Below are positions 15,322-23,358 of a stretch of 35,516 bases of DNA, piece after piece. This stretch comes from Candidatus Neomicrothrix sp. UBA7884 (GTDB taxonomy: Bacteria; Actinomycetota; Acidimicrobiia; Acidimicrobiales; MedAcidi-G1), in the NCBI GenBank assembly GCA_002501135.1, contig DLRQ01000020.1, forward strand, positions 1,562 to 37,077. The letters run 5' to 3'. The first letter of the stretch is position 1. Each line of letters opens with the position of its first letter. The notes under the pieces are model-generated. The model did no database searches and had not been told where the DNA came from. It was given only the letters and a program-made list of their open reading frames with translations. Both the position numbers and the translations under genes were made by a program.

Positions 15322-16146
15322 TCAGCGACCCGACTCTTCGAGCCCTCGGCGGGTGAGTACCCGGGCCAGGTGACAGCGGTAGTCGACCGAGGCGTTCAGG
15401 TCGGCAGTGGGCTCGAGCCCGTCTGCGGCTAGTGATGCTGCATCCTCGGCTGAGGCCCCTGAGGCGACCGCAGCCTCTACACCGGCGGCCCTGACCGGGC
15501 GGGAGTCCATGTTGACCAGACCCACACCGCAGGTTCCACCATCGAGAACGACTGCTGCGCCGACGATCGCCCAGTCCTGGGCACGGCGGTTGAACTTCTG
15601 GAAGGACCAGGTCGCGTCCGGCCTTCTGGGGATGCGCACCTCGGTGAGCATCTCGTCGTCGGCGAGGTCTGTCTCGAGAAAGCCCGTGAAGAAGTCGTCT
15701 GCCTGGACCTCGCGGCTGCCGTCGGGCCCGCTGACGACCAGGCTTCCGCGGAGTGCGACGACGGTGGCGGGCAGGTCCGATGCCGGATCCCCGTGGGCCA
15801 GCGAACCACCGAGGGTTCCCCTGTGGCGTACCTGTGGATCGCCCACCTTGGCGGTCGCCGCAGCCAACAGCCCGGCCTCGGCGGTCACCAGATCGCTGAC
15901 TTCGACGTCGCGGTGGCGCGTCAGGGCACCGATGGCAATGTGGTCACCGTCCTGGCGTACATAGGACAGGTCAGAGAGTCGGCCAATGTCGATGACCATG
16001 GAAGGCGCAGCCAGCCGATACTTCATGAGTGGCAGCAGGGAGTGGCCACCGGCCAGCAACTTCGCTTCGTCGCCGTGCTCTGCGAGCAGGGCAAGTGCAT
16101 GGTCGAGCGAATCAGCCCGCTCGTAGTCGAACGCCACCGGGATCAT
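15322..16146 (-). CDS. coxM: CoxM-like FAD-binding medium subunit of a Mo hydroxylase
   Basis: FAD-binding subunit of 274 aa of an aerobic CO-dehydrogenase-type hydroxylase; it passes electrons from the 2Fe-2S subunit to the acceptor. FAD motifs are LLAGGHSLLPLMKYRLA (30-46) and RGTLGGSLAHGDPASDLP (109-126), followed by DFFTGFLETDLADDEMLTEV and the C-terminal CO_deh_flav_C region. The AGGHS variant is the CoxM form. Length is slightly under typical CoxM (about 285). ATG 16146 overlaps the coxS stop by 4 bp (ATGA), so S and M are translated together with no room for a large subunit between them. Confidence 0.93.
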   Translation of the reverse strand: MIPVAFDYERADSLDHALALLAEHGDEAKLLAGGHSLLPLMKYRLAAPSMVIDIGRLSDLSYVRQDGDHIAIGALTRHRDVEVSDLVTAEAGLLAAATAKVGDPQVRHRGTLGGSLAHGDPASDLPATVVALRGSLVVSGPDGSREVQADDFFTGFLETDLADDEMLTEVRIPRRPDATWSFQKFNRRAQDWAIVGAAVVLDGGTCGVGLVNMDSRPVRAAGVEAAVASGASAEDAASLAADGLEPTADLNASVDYRCHLARVLTRRGLEESGR

Positions 16147-16604
16147 GAGGTGCTCCCCGAGGCTTCAAGGACAGCCTGGACGATGTTGTGGTAGCCGGTG
16201 CAACGGCAGAGGTTTCCCTCGAGGCCCTCCCGTACCTGCTCCTCGGTCGGATCAGGACACTCGTCGAGGAGCGAAACGGCGGCCATGACCATTCCCGGGG
16301 TGCAGTAGCCGCACTGGAGGGCGTGATTCTCATGGAAGGCCTGTTGCATCGGGTGGAGGGTTTCGCCGTCGGCGAGGCCCTCAATGGTGGTCACGTCCTG
16401 GCCGTCGACCTGCACCGCCAGGATGGTGCACGACTTGACTGCCTCGCCATCCAGATGGACCGTGCACGCACCGCATGACGACGAGTCACATCCAATGTTG
16501 GTGCCGGTCATGCCGGCATGGTCGCGGATGTAATGGACCAGGAGTGTTCGCGGCTCGACGTCGTGGGAGACCGACTCGCCGTTGATGTTCACTGTCACCT
16601 GCAC
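16143..16604 (-). CDS. coxS: CoxS-like 2Fe-2S small subunit of a Mo hydroxylase
   Basis: Iron-sulfur subunit of 153 aa carrying two [2Fe-2S] clusters. The plant-ferredoxin-like N-terminal domain has Cys39, Cys44, Cys47 and Cys59 (CDSSSCGACTVHLDG, then SCT). The C-terminal helical domain has Cys98, Cys101, Cys133 and Cys135 (QCGYCTPGM and NLCRCTGY). All eight ligands are present, so the protein should be functional. The sequence closely follows CoxS of CO dehydrogenases, including VEPRTLLVHYIRD and LQCGYCTPGM. It is the first gene of the S-M-D-E run and is preceded by an approximately 100-bp non-coding gap after the ABC permease gene. Confidence 0.94.
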   Translation of the reverse strand: MQVTVNINGESVSHDVEPRTLLVHYIRDHAGMTGTNIGCDSSSCGACTVHLDGEAVKSCTILAVQVDGQDVTTIEGLADGETLHPMQQAFHENHALQCGYCTPGMVMAAVSLLDECPDPTEEQVREGLEGNLCRCTGYHNIVQAVLEASGSTS

Positions 16605-16704
16605 AGGTGGTCTCCTCTCATTTCATAGTTCAGGTCCGACGACCGCCCTGGAAAGCGGTGCAACGGTGTGCGACTCTAGCCCCGGTGCGCCCTCTGGTCG
16701 GCAT

Positions 16705-17499
16705 TCACGGAGCCAACCTTGTAAGCGCCCTCAGCGCCGCAAAGCCACCGACCACGGTCATGGCGACGAGCGCCACGAGCCCCGGCCAGGTCAGGTCCCA
16801 TGACATCTCGCCGACGAAACCCTGGCGGGAGAGCCGCATCACGTTCGTTAGCGGGTTCAGGCGTGCCGCGTCATGGAGCCATCCGTCCAGGAAGTCGATG
16901 GGCACCTGCCCGATGGACAGGAACATGCTGGAGAACCCGATCACCTGCACGATCATCATCGAGCGCAGGGAGCGGAGGCGGTAGGCCACCGTCAGGCCCA
17001 TCATGCAGAACACGACCGCCATTCCCGCCGTTGCCACGTACAGGCTCACGAGCCCGGGGATCCCGCCGGGCAACTCCAGGCCGCCCAGAGCTGCCACGCC
17101 GAGGACACCGGTGGTCGGGATGAACGAACGCACCGCGCTGTAGCCGATGGTGCCGACGAGAATCGGGAGGCGGCTGCCAGGGGTGAGGAGCAGGCGGTCA
17201 AAGAAGCCGTTCTCCAGATCGTCGGCGGCCGACATTGCTCCGCCTACACCGGCGAAAACGGCACCCTGAAGAGCCGCGTACGGAGCCATCCAGTTGAAGA
17301 TGTTGGAGGTGCCGTATCCCTCGATTCGCGTCAGCGAACTGAATGCCCCGGTGAAGCTGACCACGAAGAAGACCGGCATGACGACTGTCGGTATGAGTAG
17401 CACGGGGCGCGCCCGTAGACGCTGCATACCCCGCACACATACCGCGAGGCTCACGTTCAACCCGTGGCCGGCGCCGGTGCCGACGGTTGCAGTGCTCAT
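16705..17499 (-). CDS. ABC-2 type transporter permease
   Basis: Membrane permease of 264 aa of a DrrB-like drug or lipid exporter. Six hydrophobic segments are visible, starting with VLLIPTVVMPVFFVVSFTGAF. The segment ADDLENGFFDRLLLTPGSR is the conserved cytoplasmic coupling region of ABC-2 permeases, and RLNPLTNVMRLSRQGF follows near the C-terminus. ATG 17499 is chosen because the frame upstream (to 17679) lies inside the preceding permease gene; it overlaps that gene's stop by 4 bp. It is the last gene of a three-gene operon with the ATPase and a paralogous permease, so the exporter probably has a heterodimeric membrane part. Confidence 0.9.
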   Translation of the reverse strand: MSTATVGTGAGHGLNVSLAVCVRGMQRLRARPVLLIPTVVMPVFFVVSFTGAFSSLTRIEGYGTSNIFNWMAPYAALQGAVFAGVGGAMSAADDLENGFFDRLLLTPGSRLPILVGTIGYSAVRSFIPTTGVLGVAALGGLELPGGIPGLVSLYVATAGMAVVFCMMGLTVAYRLRSLRSMMIVQVIGFSSMFLSIGQVPIDFLDGWLHDAARLNPLTNVMRLSRQGFVGEMSWDLTWPGLVALVAMTVVGGFAALRALTRLAP

Positions 17500-18296
17500 G
17501 GTGTCGCAAGCCTCCGGTTCAGTGCCATGACCGCAGCCGAGATCGTCACCGTTGCCAGGGCTGCCGGCAGACCGAGGGCCTGGAGGACATCTGCCGAGGA
17601 CCAGCCGTTGATGACCAGCCGGCGGACAGGGTTGATGATCCACGAAAGCGGATTGTTCTCGGCTACCACCTTGAACCATCCGCTCATGAGGTTCGTAGGG
17701 AAGAAGGCTGAGCTCATGAATATGGAGACGAAGATGAGCGGGAACGTCGCACCGACCGCCTCCTGGGAACCGGTCCGAAACGCCATGACCTGTGCGAGGC
17801 CGCCTATGACGAGCACCAGCAGGGCCGCCACCGCCACGAGTACGAGCATTGCAGCAGGTCCGCCGGCCACCTTGGCACCAAACACAAGGAACAGGGCAAG
17901 GATCACGATGGTCTTCACCGAGGCCACAACCGCTGCGCCAGCGAGACGGCCCAGGAGGATCGGCCAGCGGGCCACCGGCGATGCCAGAAGCCGGTCGAGG
18001 AAACCGTTCTCGATGTCGAGGGCCAACTCGGAACCGGCTGCAGTGGCTCCGAACGAAACCGCCTGGACAATGCAGGCCGGAAGGATGAAGTCCAGGAACG
18101 AGTCGACCTCAGGGAACCCCGGCATTTCGAGGACCCGGCTGAACTGCTTGGTGTAGACCGCTGCCAGCAACAGGGGGAAGATGAGCCCCGGCATGACCGA
18201 GAGCAGTTGCCGCCTCTCGCCCACCACAGACCGACGTGTCAACTCCCATGTCTGGGAGCCGGCGGTCAGGACTCCCGACCTTCCCGAGCCTGTCAC
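17496..18296 (-). CDS. ABC-2 type transporter permease (paralogue)
   Basis: Second ABC-2 permease, 266 aa. It has a cytoplasmic N-terminus, then TM segments beginning MPGLIFPLLLAAVYTKQF, the coupling segment ELALDIENGFLDRLLASPVAR (compare the matching segment of the downstream permease), and AENNPLSWIINPVRRLVINGW before the last helix. It overlaps the ATPase stop by 4 bp and the next permease by 4 bp, so all three are tightly coupled. The two permeases share layout and the D-L/I-E-N-G-F motif, indicating an ancient duplication. Substrate unknown. Confidence 0.9.
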   Translation of the reverse strand: MTGSGRSGVLTAGSQTWELTRRSVVGERRQLLSVMPGLIFPLLLAAVYTKQFSRVLEMPGFPEVDSFLDFILPACIVQAVSFGATAAGSELALDIENGFLDRLLASPVARWPILLGRLAGAAVVASVKTIVILALFLVFGAKVAGGPAAMLVLVAVAALLVLVIGGLAQVMAFRTGSQEAVGATFPLIFVSIFMSSAFFPTNLMSGWFKVVAENNPLSWIINPVRRLVINGWSSADVLQALGLPAALATVTISAAVMALNRRLATP

Positions 18297-19243
18297 TGCC
18301 CGTCTCCGGAGCCCTCCAGGCGACGTCCCGTGGCATGTGCAAAGACGTCGTCGAGGCTGGGAGCATCCAACTCGAGGTGGACTACCGTCACCCCCGCTGA
18401 ATCCAGCGCCCGGACGACAGCGGCGACATGGGCGGCACCCTCGGAAAGGCCGATGGCGACGCGTCCCTCCCTGGAGGGCCGCTCCTCGCCGAATCCCGTC
18501 ATGACGTCTCGAGTTGTAGCCACATGCTTCTGGTCGACCTCGACCCGGAGGGTCGGGGCACCCACCGTGGCCTTGAGCTCTGTGGGCGTTCCTTCGCGCA
18601 CGAGCCTGCCCTCGTCGATTATGGCGACCCGACCCGCCAACTGGTCGGCCTCCTCGAGGTACTGCGTGGTGAGGAAGACCGTTGTTCCCAACTCTGTGTT
18701 GAGGCGCCTGACCTCGGCCCAGAGTGCCTGACGGCTGGTCGGATCCAGCCCCGTGGTCGGCTCGTCGAGGAACAGGATCTGTGGCTCGTGCACGAGGGAG
18801 AGTGCAAGGTCGAGGCGCCTGCGCATCCCACCTGAGTAGGTTCCGACCCGCCTGTCGACTGCCGCTGTCAGACCGACCCTCTCAAGCAGTTCGGGGCCGC
18901 GTCTGCGGATCACCGAGCGCGGTATGCCGTGCAGGACCGCCTGAAGTCGGATCAACTCGTTTCCCGTCATAAGGGGATCGATGGCGGCGTCCTGGAGGGC
19001 CACGCCGATCATCCTCCGGATGTCGCCGGGCTGGGTCCTGATATCGCAACCTCCGACCCTGGCCGAACCCGATGTGGGGTGGAGCAGGGTCGTCAACATC
19101 CTGACAACGGTGGACTTGCCGGCTCCGTTGGGGCCGAGGAACCCGAAGACCTCACCCTCGTCGATACTCAGGTCCACGCCATCAACGGCGACGATGTCGC
19201 CGAAGTGCCTGACGAGGCCCGCTGCCTCGATAACGACCGTCAT
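18293..19243 (-). CDS. DrrA-type ABC transporter ATP-binding protein
   Basis: ATPase of 316 aa of a daunorubicin-resistance-like exporter. Walker A GPNGAGKST (37-45), Q-loop VALQDAAID (81-89), ABC signature YSGGMRRRLDLA (136-147), Walker B LFLDEPTTGLD (157-167), and the family-typical LTTQYLEEADQLAGRVAII, where the H-loop position is Q as in DrrA. A C-terminal extension (about 230-316) is the DrrA-type accessory domain. It is first in the three-gene exporter operon. Between its start and the ftsB stop lie 158 bp containing a potential hairpin. DrrA relatives export antibiotics or lipids; the substrate is not deducible. Confidence 0.95.
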   Translation of the reverse strand: MTVVIEAAGLVRHFGDIVAVDGVDLSIDEGEVFGFLGPNGAGKSTVVRMLTTLLHPTSGSARVGGCDIRTQPGDIRRMIGVALQDAAIDPLMTGNELIRLQAVLHGIPRSVIRRRGPELLERVGLTAAVDRRVGTYSGGMRRRLDLALSLVHEPQILFLDEPTTGLDPTSRQALWAEVRRLNTELGTTVFLTTQYLEEADQLAGRVAIIDEGRLVREGTPTELKATVGAPTLRVEVDQKHVATTRDVMTGFGEERPSREGRVAIGLSEGAAHVAAVVRALDSAGVTVVHLELDAPSLDDVFAHATGRRLEGSGDGQ

Positions 19244-19334
19244 GTTCTCACCGCCACGAAACCTCGCCTGTCTGGATCTGCCTTCGTCGGTTCAGCCGGC
19301 CATGACCGCAGCCGCCGGTTACCTACGAAGTGGA

Positions 19335-19359
19335 ACGGCGGTGACGCTAGCCCCGCCGT
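19335..19359 (-). terminator. Hairpin after ftsB, without U-tract
   Basis: Perfect 7-bp arms ACGGCGG (19335-19341) and CCGCCGT (19353-19359) with an 11-nt loop, lying 43-67 bp past the ftsB stop on the minus strand. No run of T follows, so this is a possible GC-rich terminator or RNA structure only. It separates the housekeeping eno-ftsB pair from the ABC exporter operon. Confidence 0.35.
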
Positions 19360-19401
19360 CTCTCAGGCCCCGAGTCCGGCCCACACCGGGTAGGTACTAG
19401 A

Positions 19402-19728
19402 TCAGCGGTTGAAGGGCCACACCCCGGGCAACTGGCGGACCGGTGCGGGTGGGGGAAGAACCGCGTATGCCTCCTCGTCGGGGAGAACAAGGTTGTACTC
19501 ACGGCGGGCACGCTCCTCAATCTCCTCGTCGGTGTTCAGGGCATCGATCCGGAGTTCGTAGTCCCTGTTGGCCTGCTCAAGTTCGTCGACCTGGGCCCGG
19601 AGGTCCTGGTTTACCTGACGCTGGTCGAGCCAGTCGCGAAAGGGAACGACACCGAAGGCCAAGGTTGCGGTAACTGCTGCAAGGGTCACCCCGAGGAGCG
19701 CCAGGAACCTCGTGCCCGCTGCCTTCAC
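19402..19728 (-). CDS. FtsB/DivIC family septum formation initiator
   Basis: Bitopic cell-division protein of 108 aa. It has a short N-terminal cytoplasmic part, one transmembrane helix (about 9-28, FLALLGVTLAAVTATLAFGV), an extracytoplasmic coiled coil (about 35-68, NQDLRAQVDELEQANRDYEL), and the conserved DEEIEERARREYNLVLPDEEAYAVL region (67-91) of the DivIC family. The GTG start at 19728 overlaps the eno stop by 4 bp (GTGA). The eno-ftsB order is standard in actinobacteria. It should interact with FtsL/FtsQ equivalents at the septum. Confidence 0.93.
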   Translation of the reverse strand: MKAAGTRFLALLGVTLAAVTATLAFGVVPFRDWLDQRQVNQDLRAQVDELEQANRDYELRIDALNTDEEIEERARREYNLVLPDEEAYAVLPPPAPVRQLPGVWPFNR

Positions 19729-21017
19729 GCCGTGCGGTCCGGCCCCCCGGCCAGAGCCGAACCGCCCCTGTAGGCGGCAGCCTCGCCGAGGTCCTCCTCG
19801 ATTCGAAGCAGCTGGTTGTACTTGGCGACCCTGTCGCTGCGGGCCGGTGCGCCGGTCTTGATCTGCCCGCAGTTTGTGGCGACCGCAAGGTCAGCGATGG
19901 TGGTGTCCTCGGTTTCACCGGACCGGTGGGATACCACGGCCGTGTAGCCGTTGGCAGTCGCCAACTCGATCGCTTCGAGGGTTTCGGTGAGGGTTCCGAT
20001 CTGGTTGACCTTCACGAGAATGGAGTTCGCTACGCCGCTGTCGATTCCCCGCTGAAGCCGCTCGGTGTTGGTGACGAACAGGTCGTCGCCAACTAGTTGG
20101 ACGCTGTCGCCGACCGCCTCGGTGAGTGCGGCCCAGCCGTCCCAGTCATCTTCTGCCATGCCGTCCTCTATTGAAACGATCGGATAGCGCCCGGACAGGT
20201 CGGTCAGGTAGTCGACCATGGCACCGGATGAAAGGCTGCGTCCCTCTCCGGCCAGTGCGTAGGACCCGTCGGCGAAGAACTCCGTTGATGCCACGTCGAG
20301 GGCCAGGGCGATGTCACTTCCGGGTTCAAAGCCCGCTGAGCCGATCGCCTCGACCAGCAACTGCACGGCCTCCTCGTTGGATCCGAGGTCAGGGGCGAAG
20401 CCTCCCTCATCGCCGACTGCTGTCGCCAGGCCACGGCTTGAGAGGACCCCCCTGAGGGTGTGGTAGCACTCAACGCCCCACCGGAGGGCCTCGCTGAAGG
20501 AAGCCGCTCCCACAGGCATGAACATGAACTCCTGGATGTCGACGTTGTTGTCAGCGTGTTCACCCCCGTTGATGACGTTGAGCATCGGAACGGGAAGCAC
20601 GTGCGAGTTGGTGCCTCCCACGTACCGGTACAGGGCGACCCCGGCATCGTCGGCGGCAGCGTGCGCAACGGCCAGCGAGATGCCCAGGATGGCGTTGGCT
20701 CCGAGCCGTCCCTTGTCGTCGGTGCCATCGGCGTCGAGGAGGGCCCGGTCGACAGTTCTCTGGTCGCTGGCGTCGAGGCCACGTACCGCCGCAGCCAACT
20801 CACCGTTCACGTTGGCGACAGCCGTGGATACGCCCTTGCCGCCCCAGAACTCGCCACCGTCGCGGAGCTCAACAGCCTCGAAGCGGCCGGTCGAGGCACC
20901 GCTGGGCACCATTGCACGCCCAGCCGCCCCACTCTCGAGCATGACCACGACCTCGACGGTCGGGTTTCCACGGGAATCAAGAACCTGTCGGCCTACGACG
21001 ACATCAATGCTGCTCAC
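19725..21017 (-). CDS. eno: Enolase
   Basis: Glycolytic enolase of 430 aa interconverting 2-phosphoglycerate and PEP with Mg2+. Landmarks are GRQVLDSRGNPTVEV (9-23), MVPSGASTGRFEAVELRD (36-53), SIEDGMAEDDWDGW, LVGDDLFVTNTERLQ, ILVKVNQIGTLTETLEAI with the catalytic lysine, and the C-terminal signature VVSHRSGETEDTTIADLAVA. GTG 21017 is chosen over the longer frame to 21056 because AAGGGAG sits just upstream and homology begins at its second residue. It follows the methylase-MazG gene by 10 bp. Confidence 0.98.
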   Translation of the reverse strand: MSSIDVVVGRQVLDSRGNPTVEVVVMLESGAAGRAMVPSGASTGRFEAVELRDGGEFWGGKGVSTAVANVNGELAAAVRGLDASDQRTVDRALLDADGTDDKGRLGANAILGISLAVAHAAADDAGVALYRYVGGTNSHVLPVPMLNVINGGEHADNNVDIQEFMFMPVGAASFSEALRWGVECYHTLRGVLSSRGLATAVGDEGGFAPDLGSNEEAVQLLVEAIGSAGFEPGSDIALALDVASTEFFADGSYALAGEGRSLSSGAMVDYLTDLSGRYPIVSIEDGMAEDDWDGWAALTEAVGDSVQLVGDDLFVTNTERLQRGIDSGVANSILVKVNQIGTLTETLEAIELATANGYTAVVSHRSGETEDTTIADLAVATNCGQIKTGAPARSDRVAKYNQLLRIEEDLGEAAAYRGGSALAGGPDRTA

Positions 21018-21027
21018 GTGCGCTCCC

Positions 21028-22461
21028 TTACGGTGACCCCGTCTCTCGGGAACCAACGCTACCGCCAGCCTGCTGTCTGTAGCGGGCGCGCGTTGTCTCG
21101 TCGGCGACGGTCAGGTCGACACCGTCAGCAGCCGCCAGCGCCTCGGCGGCTCTCACGCCGCCTGCGAAGCGTCCGATGGCACCGCGTAGTGCGTCTTCGG
21201 CGTCAATACCGTTTTCGGCAGCCCACACCACAAGTGCCATCAGAGCATCACCCAGGTGCTCGTCGTTGACAGTGGCCGAACTCAGATCTGGTGAGACAGG
21301 GGCCACATCTGGAGCCACGCCGGTTCCACGTGAGCGCCTGATCACCTTCTGGGCCATGGCAAGGGCCGGTAGGGCTGGTGGTATCCCGTCAAGCGAGGAG
21401 GAGCGTCCCTTTTCAGCAAACTTGATGCGGTCCCAGTTGGAGATGACCGCTTCGGCATTGTCGGCCAGCACCGGTGGGCCACCCGCTTCCGGGAACACGT
21501 GTGGGTGGCGCCTTCGCAGCTTGTCGTGGATGCCCCGAGCCACATCGGCCATGTCGAAGCGGCCGTCATCGGCCGCGATCCTGGCGTGGAACACGACCTG
21601 GAAGAGGAGGTCTCCCAACTCCTCCTCGAGGTGGTCGCTGCCATCGCCTGTCTCCTCGTCGTAGGCATCGAGCGCCTCGAGGACCTCGTAGGCCTCCTCG
21701 ATGAGGTGGGGGCGGAGCGACGTGTGTGTCTGTTCCGCGTCCCAGGGGCACTCCGCCCGAAGCGTGGCGACCTGTTCGACAAAGCGCTGCACCTCCACGG
21801 CAATGGGGGGCGTCATCTCCGGAATGTAGATGCACGTCAGGTGGTCCGGCTGGACCTCATCACACAGGGAGTCCCATCGGACTGTCCGGATCAGTTCAGC
21901 GGCTGTACCCAGGCCCTGCAGAACGGTGACCGGTGCCGTCGGGGCTTCCGGCACTGAGGCCACCAGGTCAGCCAGAACCGCCCCGGTGTCGACCTGGGCC
22001 ACAAGCATCGGGCCACGCTCACCCGCCGCCTCGACGGCAAAGCGGTGGGCATCGACGATACGCACCCCTGCCGTCAGGGGGTCTGTTCCGAGGCGGGTCC
22101 ATGCCAGGTCTGCGAACGAGAGGGCCGGCAGCACGACGGTGTCGACCCGGTCGTCGGCGATGAGCATCTCAACGGTCCGCTCGGCGACCATCGGCGAACC
22201 CGGGACCGCATACAGAACGGACCCGGCCTCTGATGCAGCGGCGACAACCTCCTCGACGATTCCCGCGTAGACCTCGTCAAACGATGCCGCAACCTCGTAG
22301 TGGTGGTCGAGGCCGGTTACCTCTCCCAGGAGGGTGACGGCTGGATGCCTCGATGTCCTGACGAACCGGACAGCGTTGGCGGCGATCGCCTCCAACGTGC
22401 CGGTCGTGGCTAGGTCACTTCCGGCTGGGCCGAGACCAACAATGGTGACCGTCGGCGCCAC
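21028..22461 (-). CDS. mazG: Tetrapyrrole methylase-MazG fusion (YabN-like)
   Basis: Two-domain protein of 477 aa. Residues 1-215 form an SAM-dependent tetrapyrrole-methylase-like domain (VTIVGLGPAGSD 5-16, YAVPGSPMVAERTVEML 84-100). Residues about 225-440 form a MazG nucleotide pyrophosphohydrolase that hydrolyses NTPs: CPWDAEQTHTSLRPHLIEEA (238-257), with paired acidic motifs EEAYEVLEALD and LEEELGDLLFQ (278-288) for Mg2+ binding, then DKLRRRHPHVFPE and NWDRIKFAEKGRSS. The fusion resembles Bacillus YabN. GTG 22461 follows the PPIase gene by 6 bp; eno follows by 10 bp. It likely acts in NTP-pool sanitation; the methylase substrate is unknown. Confidence 0.92.
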   Translation of the reverse strand: MAPTVTIVGLGPAGSDLATTGTLEAIAANAVRFVRTSRHPAVTLLGEVTGLDHHYEVAASFDEVYAGIVEEVVAAASEAGSVLYAVPGSPMVAERTVEMLIADDRVDTVVLPALSFADLAWTRLGTDPLTAGVRIVDAHRFAVEAAGERGPMLVAQVDTGAVLADLVASVPEAPTAPVTVLQGLGTAAELIRTVRWDSLCDEVQPDHLTCIYIPEMTPPIAVEVQRFVEQVATLRAECPWDAEQTHTSLRPHLIEEAYEVLEALDAYDEETGDGSDHLEEELGDLLFQVVFHARIAADDGRFDMADVARGIHDKLRRRHPHVFPEAGGPPVLADNAEAVISNWDRIKFAEKGRSSSLDGIPPALPALAMAQKVIRRSRGTGVAPDVAPVSPDLSSATVNDEHLGDALMALVVWAAENGIDAEDALRGAIGRFAGGVRAAEALAAADGVDLTVADETTRARYRQQAGGSVGSRETGSP

Positions 22462-22467
22462 GACGGG

Positions 22468-23358
22468 TCAGGAACCCCCGCCGACGCCATCAGGTGATGC
22501 TGGCCCGGCGGGCCGTACGACCCGTCCGACAGCGTTGTCCCACGTGCCGTACCGGGGGTCGACGGTGATGTCGCGGGTAAGTGTGGCCATGTGGAGGATC
22601 ACGCCCGGGAGGCGCTCGCCGAGGGTGTCGAACGGAGCAGGTTCGATGACGCCCGGCTGGTCGATTCGGATCACATGGAACCCGAACTGGCTTGGAACCG
22701 GGCCGACGAGGTCGTCGCCCCCACTCAGGGCACCGAGTGCCGCCCGCTCATAGGTCGGCACGAAGGACCCGATCGGTGCACAACCCAGCCCGCCTCCCCT
22801 CGCGGCCGAGCCGGGATCCTGGGACAGCTCACCTGCCAGGTCGGCGAAGTCCTCACCGGACCCGAGGCGATCCATAACCACCAGGGCCTGGCTCTCGTCT
22901 GCAACCAGAATGTGGCTGGTGCACAGGTCATGGCCAACCACCTCTGCACCGGCCTCGTACGCGTCCCTTACGGAGTCGCCGGCGGCTACAACCAGGTCCA
23001 GCGCAGCCTGCCAGCGGATGAGGGTTGACAGGGCCGGCGCCTCGGGGTCGAGCCCGGCAACGATCAGCCTGTCGCGTGCGGCATCAAGGTCGTTGGGGCC
23101 GGCCTCGAGACCGTGCTCGGCGAGCATGTCGACCACAGCCTCGTAGCGGACCATCTGGTCGAGCACCTCGACGACGCCGGCGGTGCCCATGGTGGTACCC
23201 ACCGAATCGGGCCCGTAGCTGTCCTCGACCAGTTGGGTCAGGGCAGCGCGGTCAATGGTCGTGGCACCCACCGCGAGGGCAACATCGGAGGAGCCACAGG
23301 CAGCGGCGACCATGGCGGTCACGAGCACCAGAGGTGTCAGGCGGGAAAGGAACATCAC
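22468..23358 (-). CDS. Parvulin-type peptidyl-prolyl isomerase lipoprotein (SurA-like)
   Basis: Predicted lipoprotein of 296 aa. The signal peptide ends in lipobox VAAACGS with Cys21 as lipidation site. A SurA_N-like helical region (about 30-140) precedes a parvulin PPIase domain (about 145-240): CTSHILVADESQALVVMDRL, then DFADLAGELSQDPGSAARGG and VPSQFGFHVIRI. It would fold exported proteins outside the membrane. GTG 23358 overlaps the mfd stop by 4 bp; an ATG directly follows at 23355. M. tuberculosis has a lipoprotein gene (lpqU) at the equivalent place, but of another family. Confidence 0.88.
   Translation of the reverse strand: MMFLSRLTPLVLVTAMVAAACGSSDVALAVGATTIDRAALTQLVEDSYGPDSVGTTMGTAGVVEVLDQMVRYEAVVDMLAEHGLEAGPNDLDAARDRLIVAGLDPEAPALSTLIRWQAALDLVVAAGDSVRDAYEAGAEVVGHDLCTSHILVADESQALVVMDRLGSGEDFADLAGELSQDPGSAARGGGLGCAPIGSFVPTYERAALGALSGGDDLVGPVPSQFGFHVIRIDQPGVIEPAPFDTLGERLPGVILHMATLTRDITVDPRYGTWDNAVGRVVRPAGPASPDGVGGGS

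Noticed and set aside
16605..16704. Remnant of coxL between coxS and the ABC permease
   Set aside because: The 100-bp gap is too short and no Cox large-subunit segment can be read in any frame.
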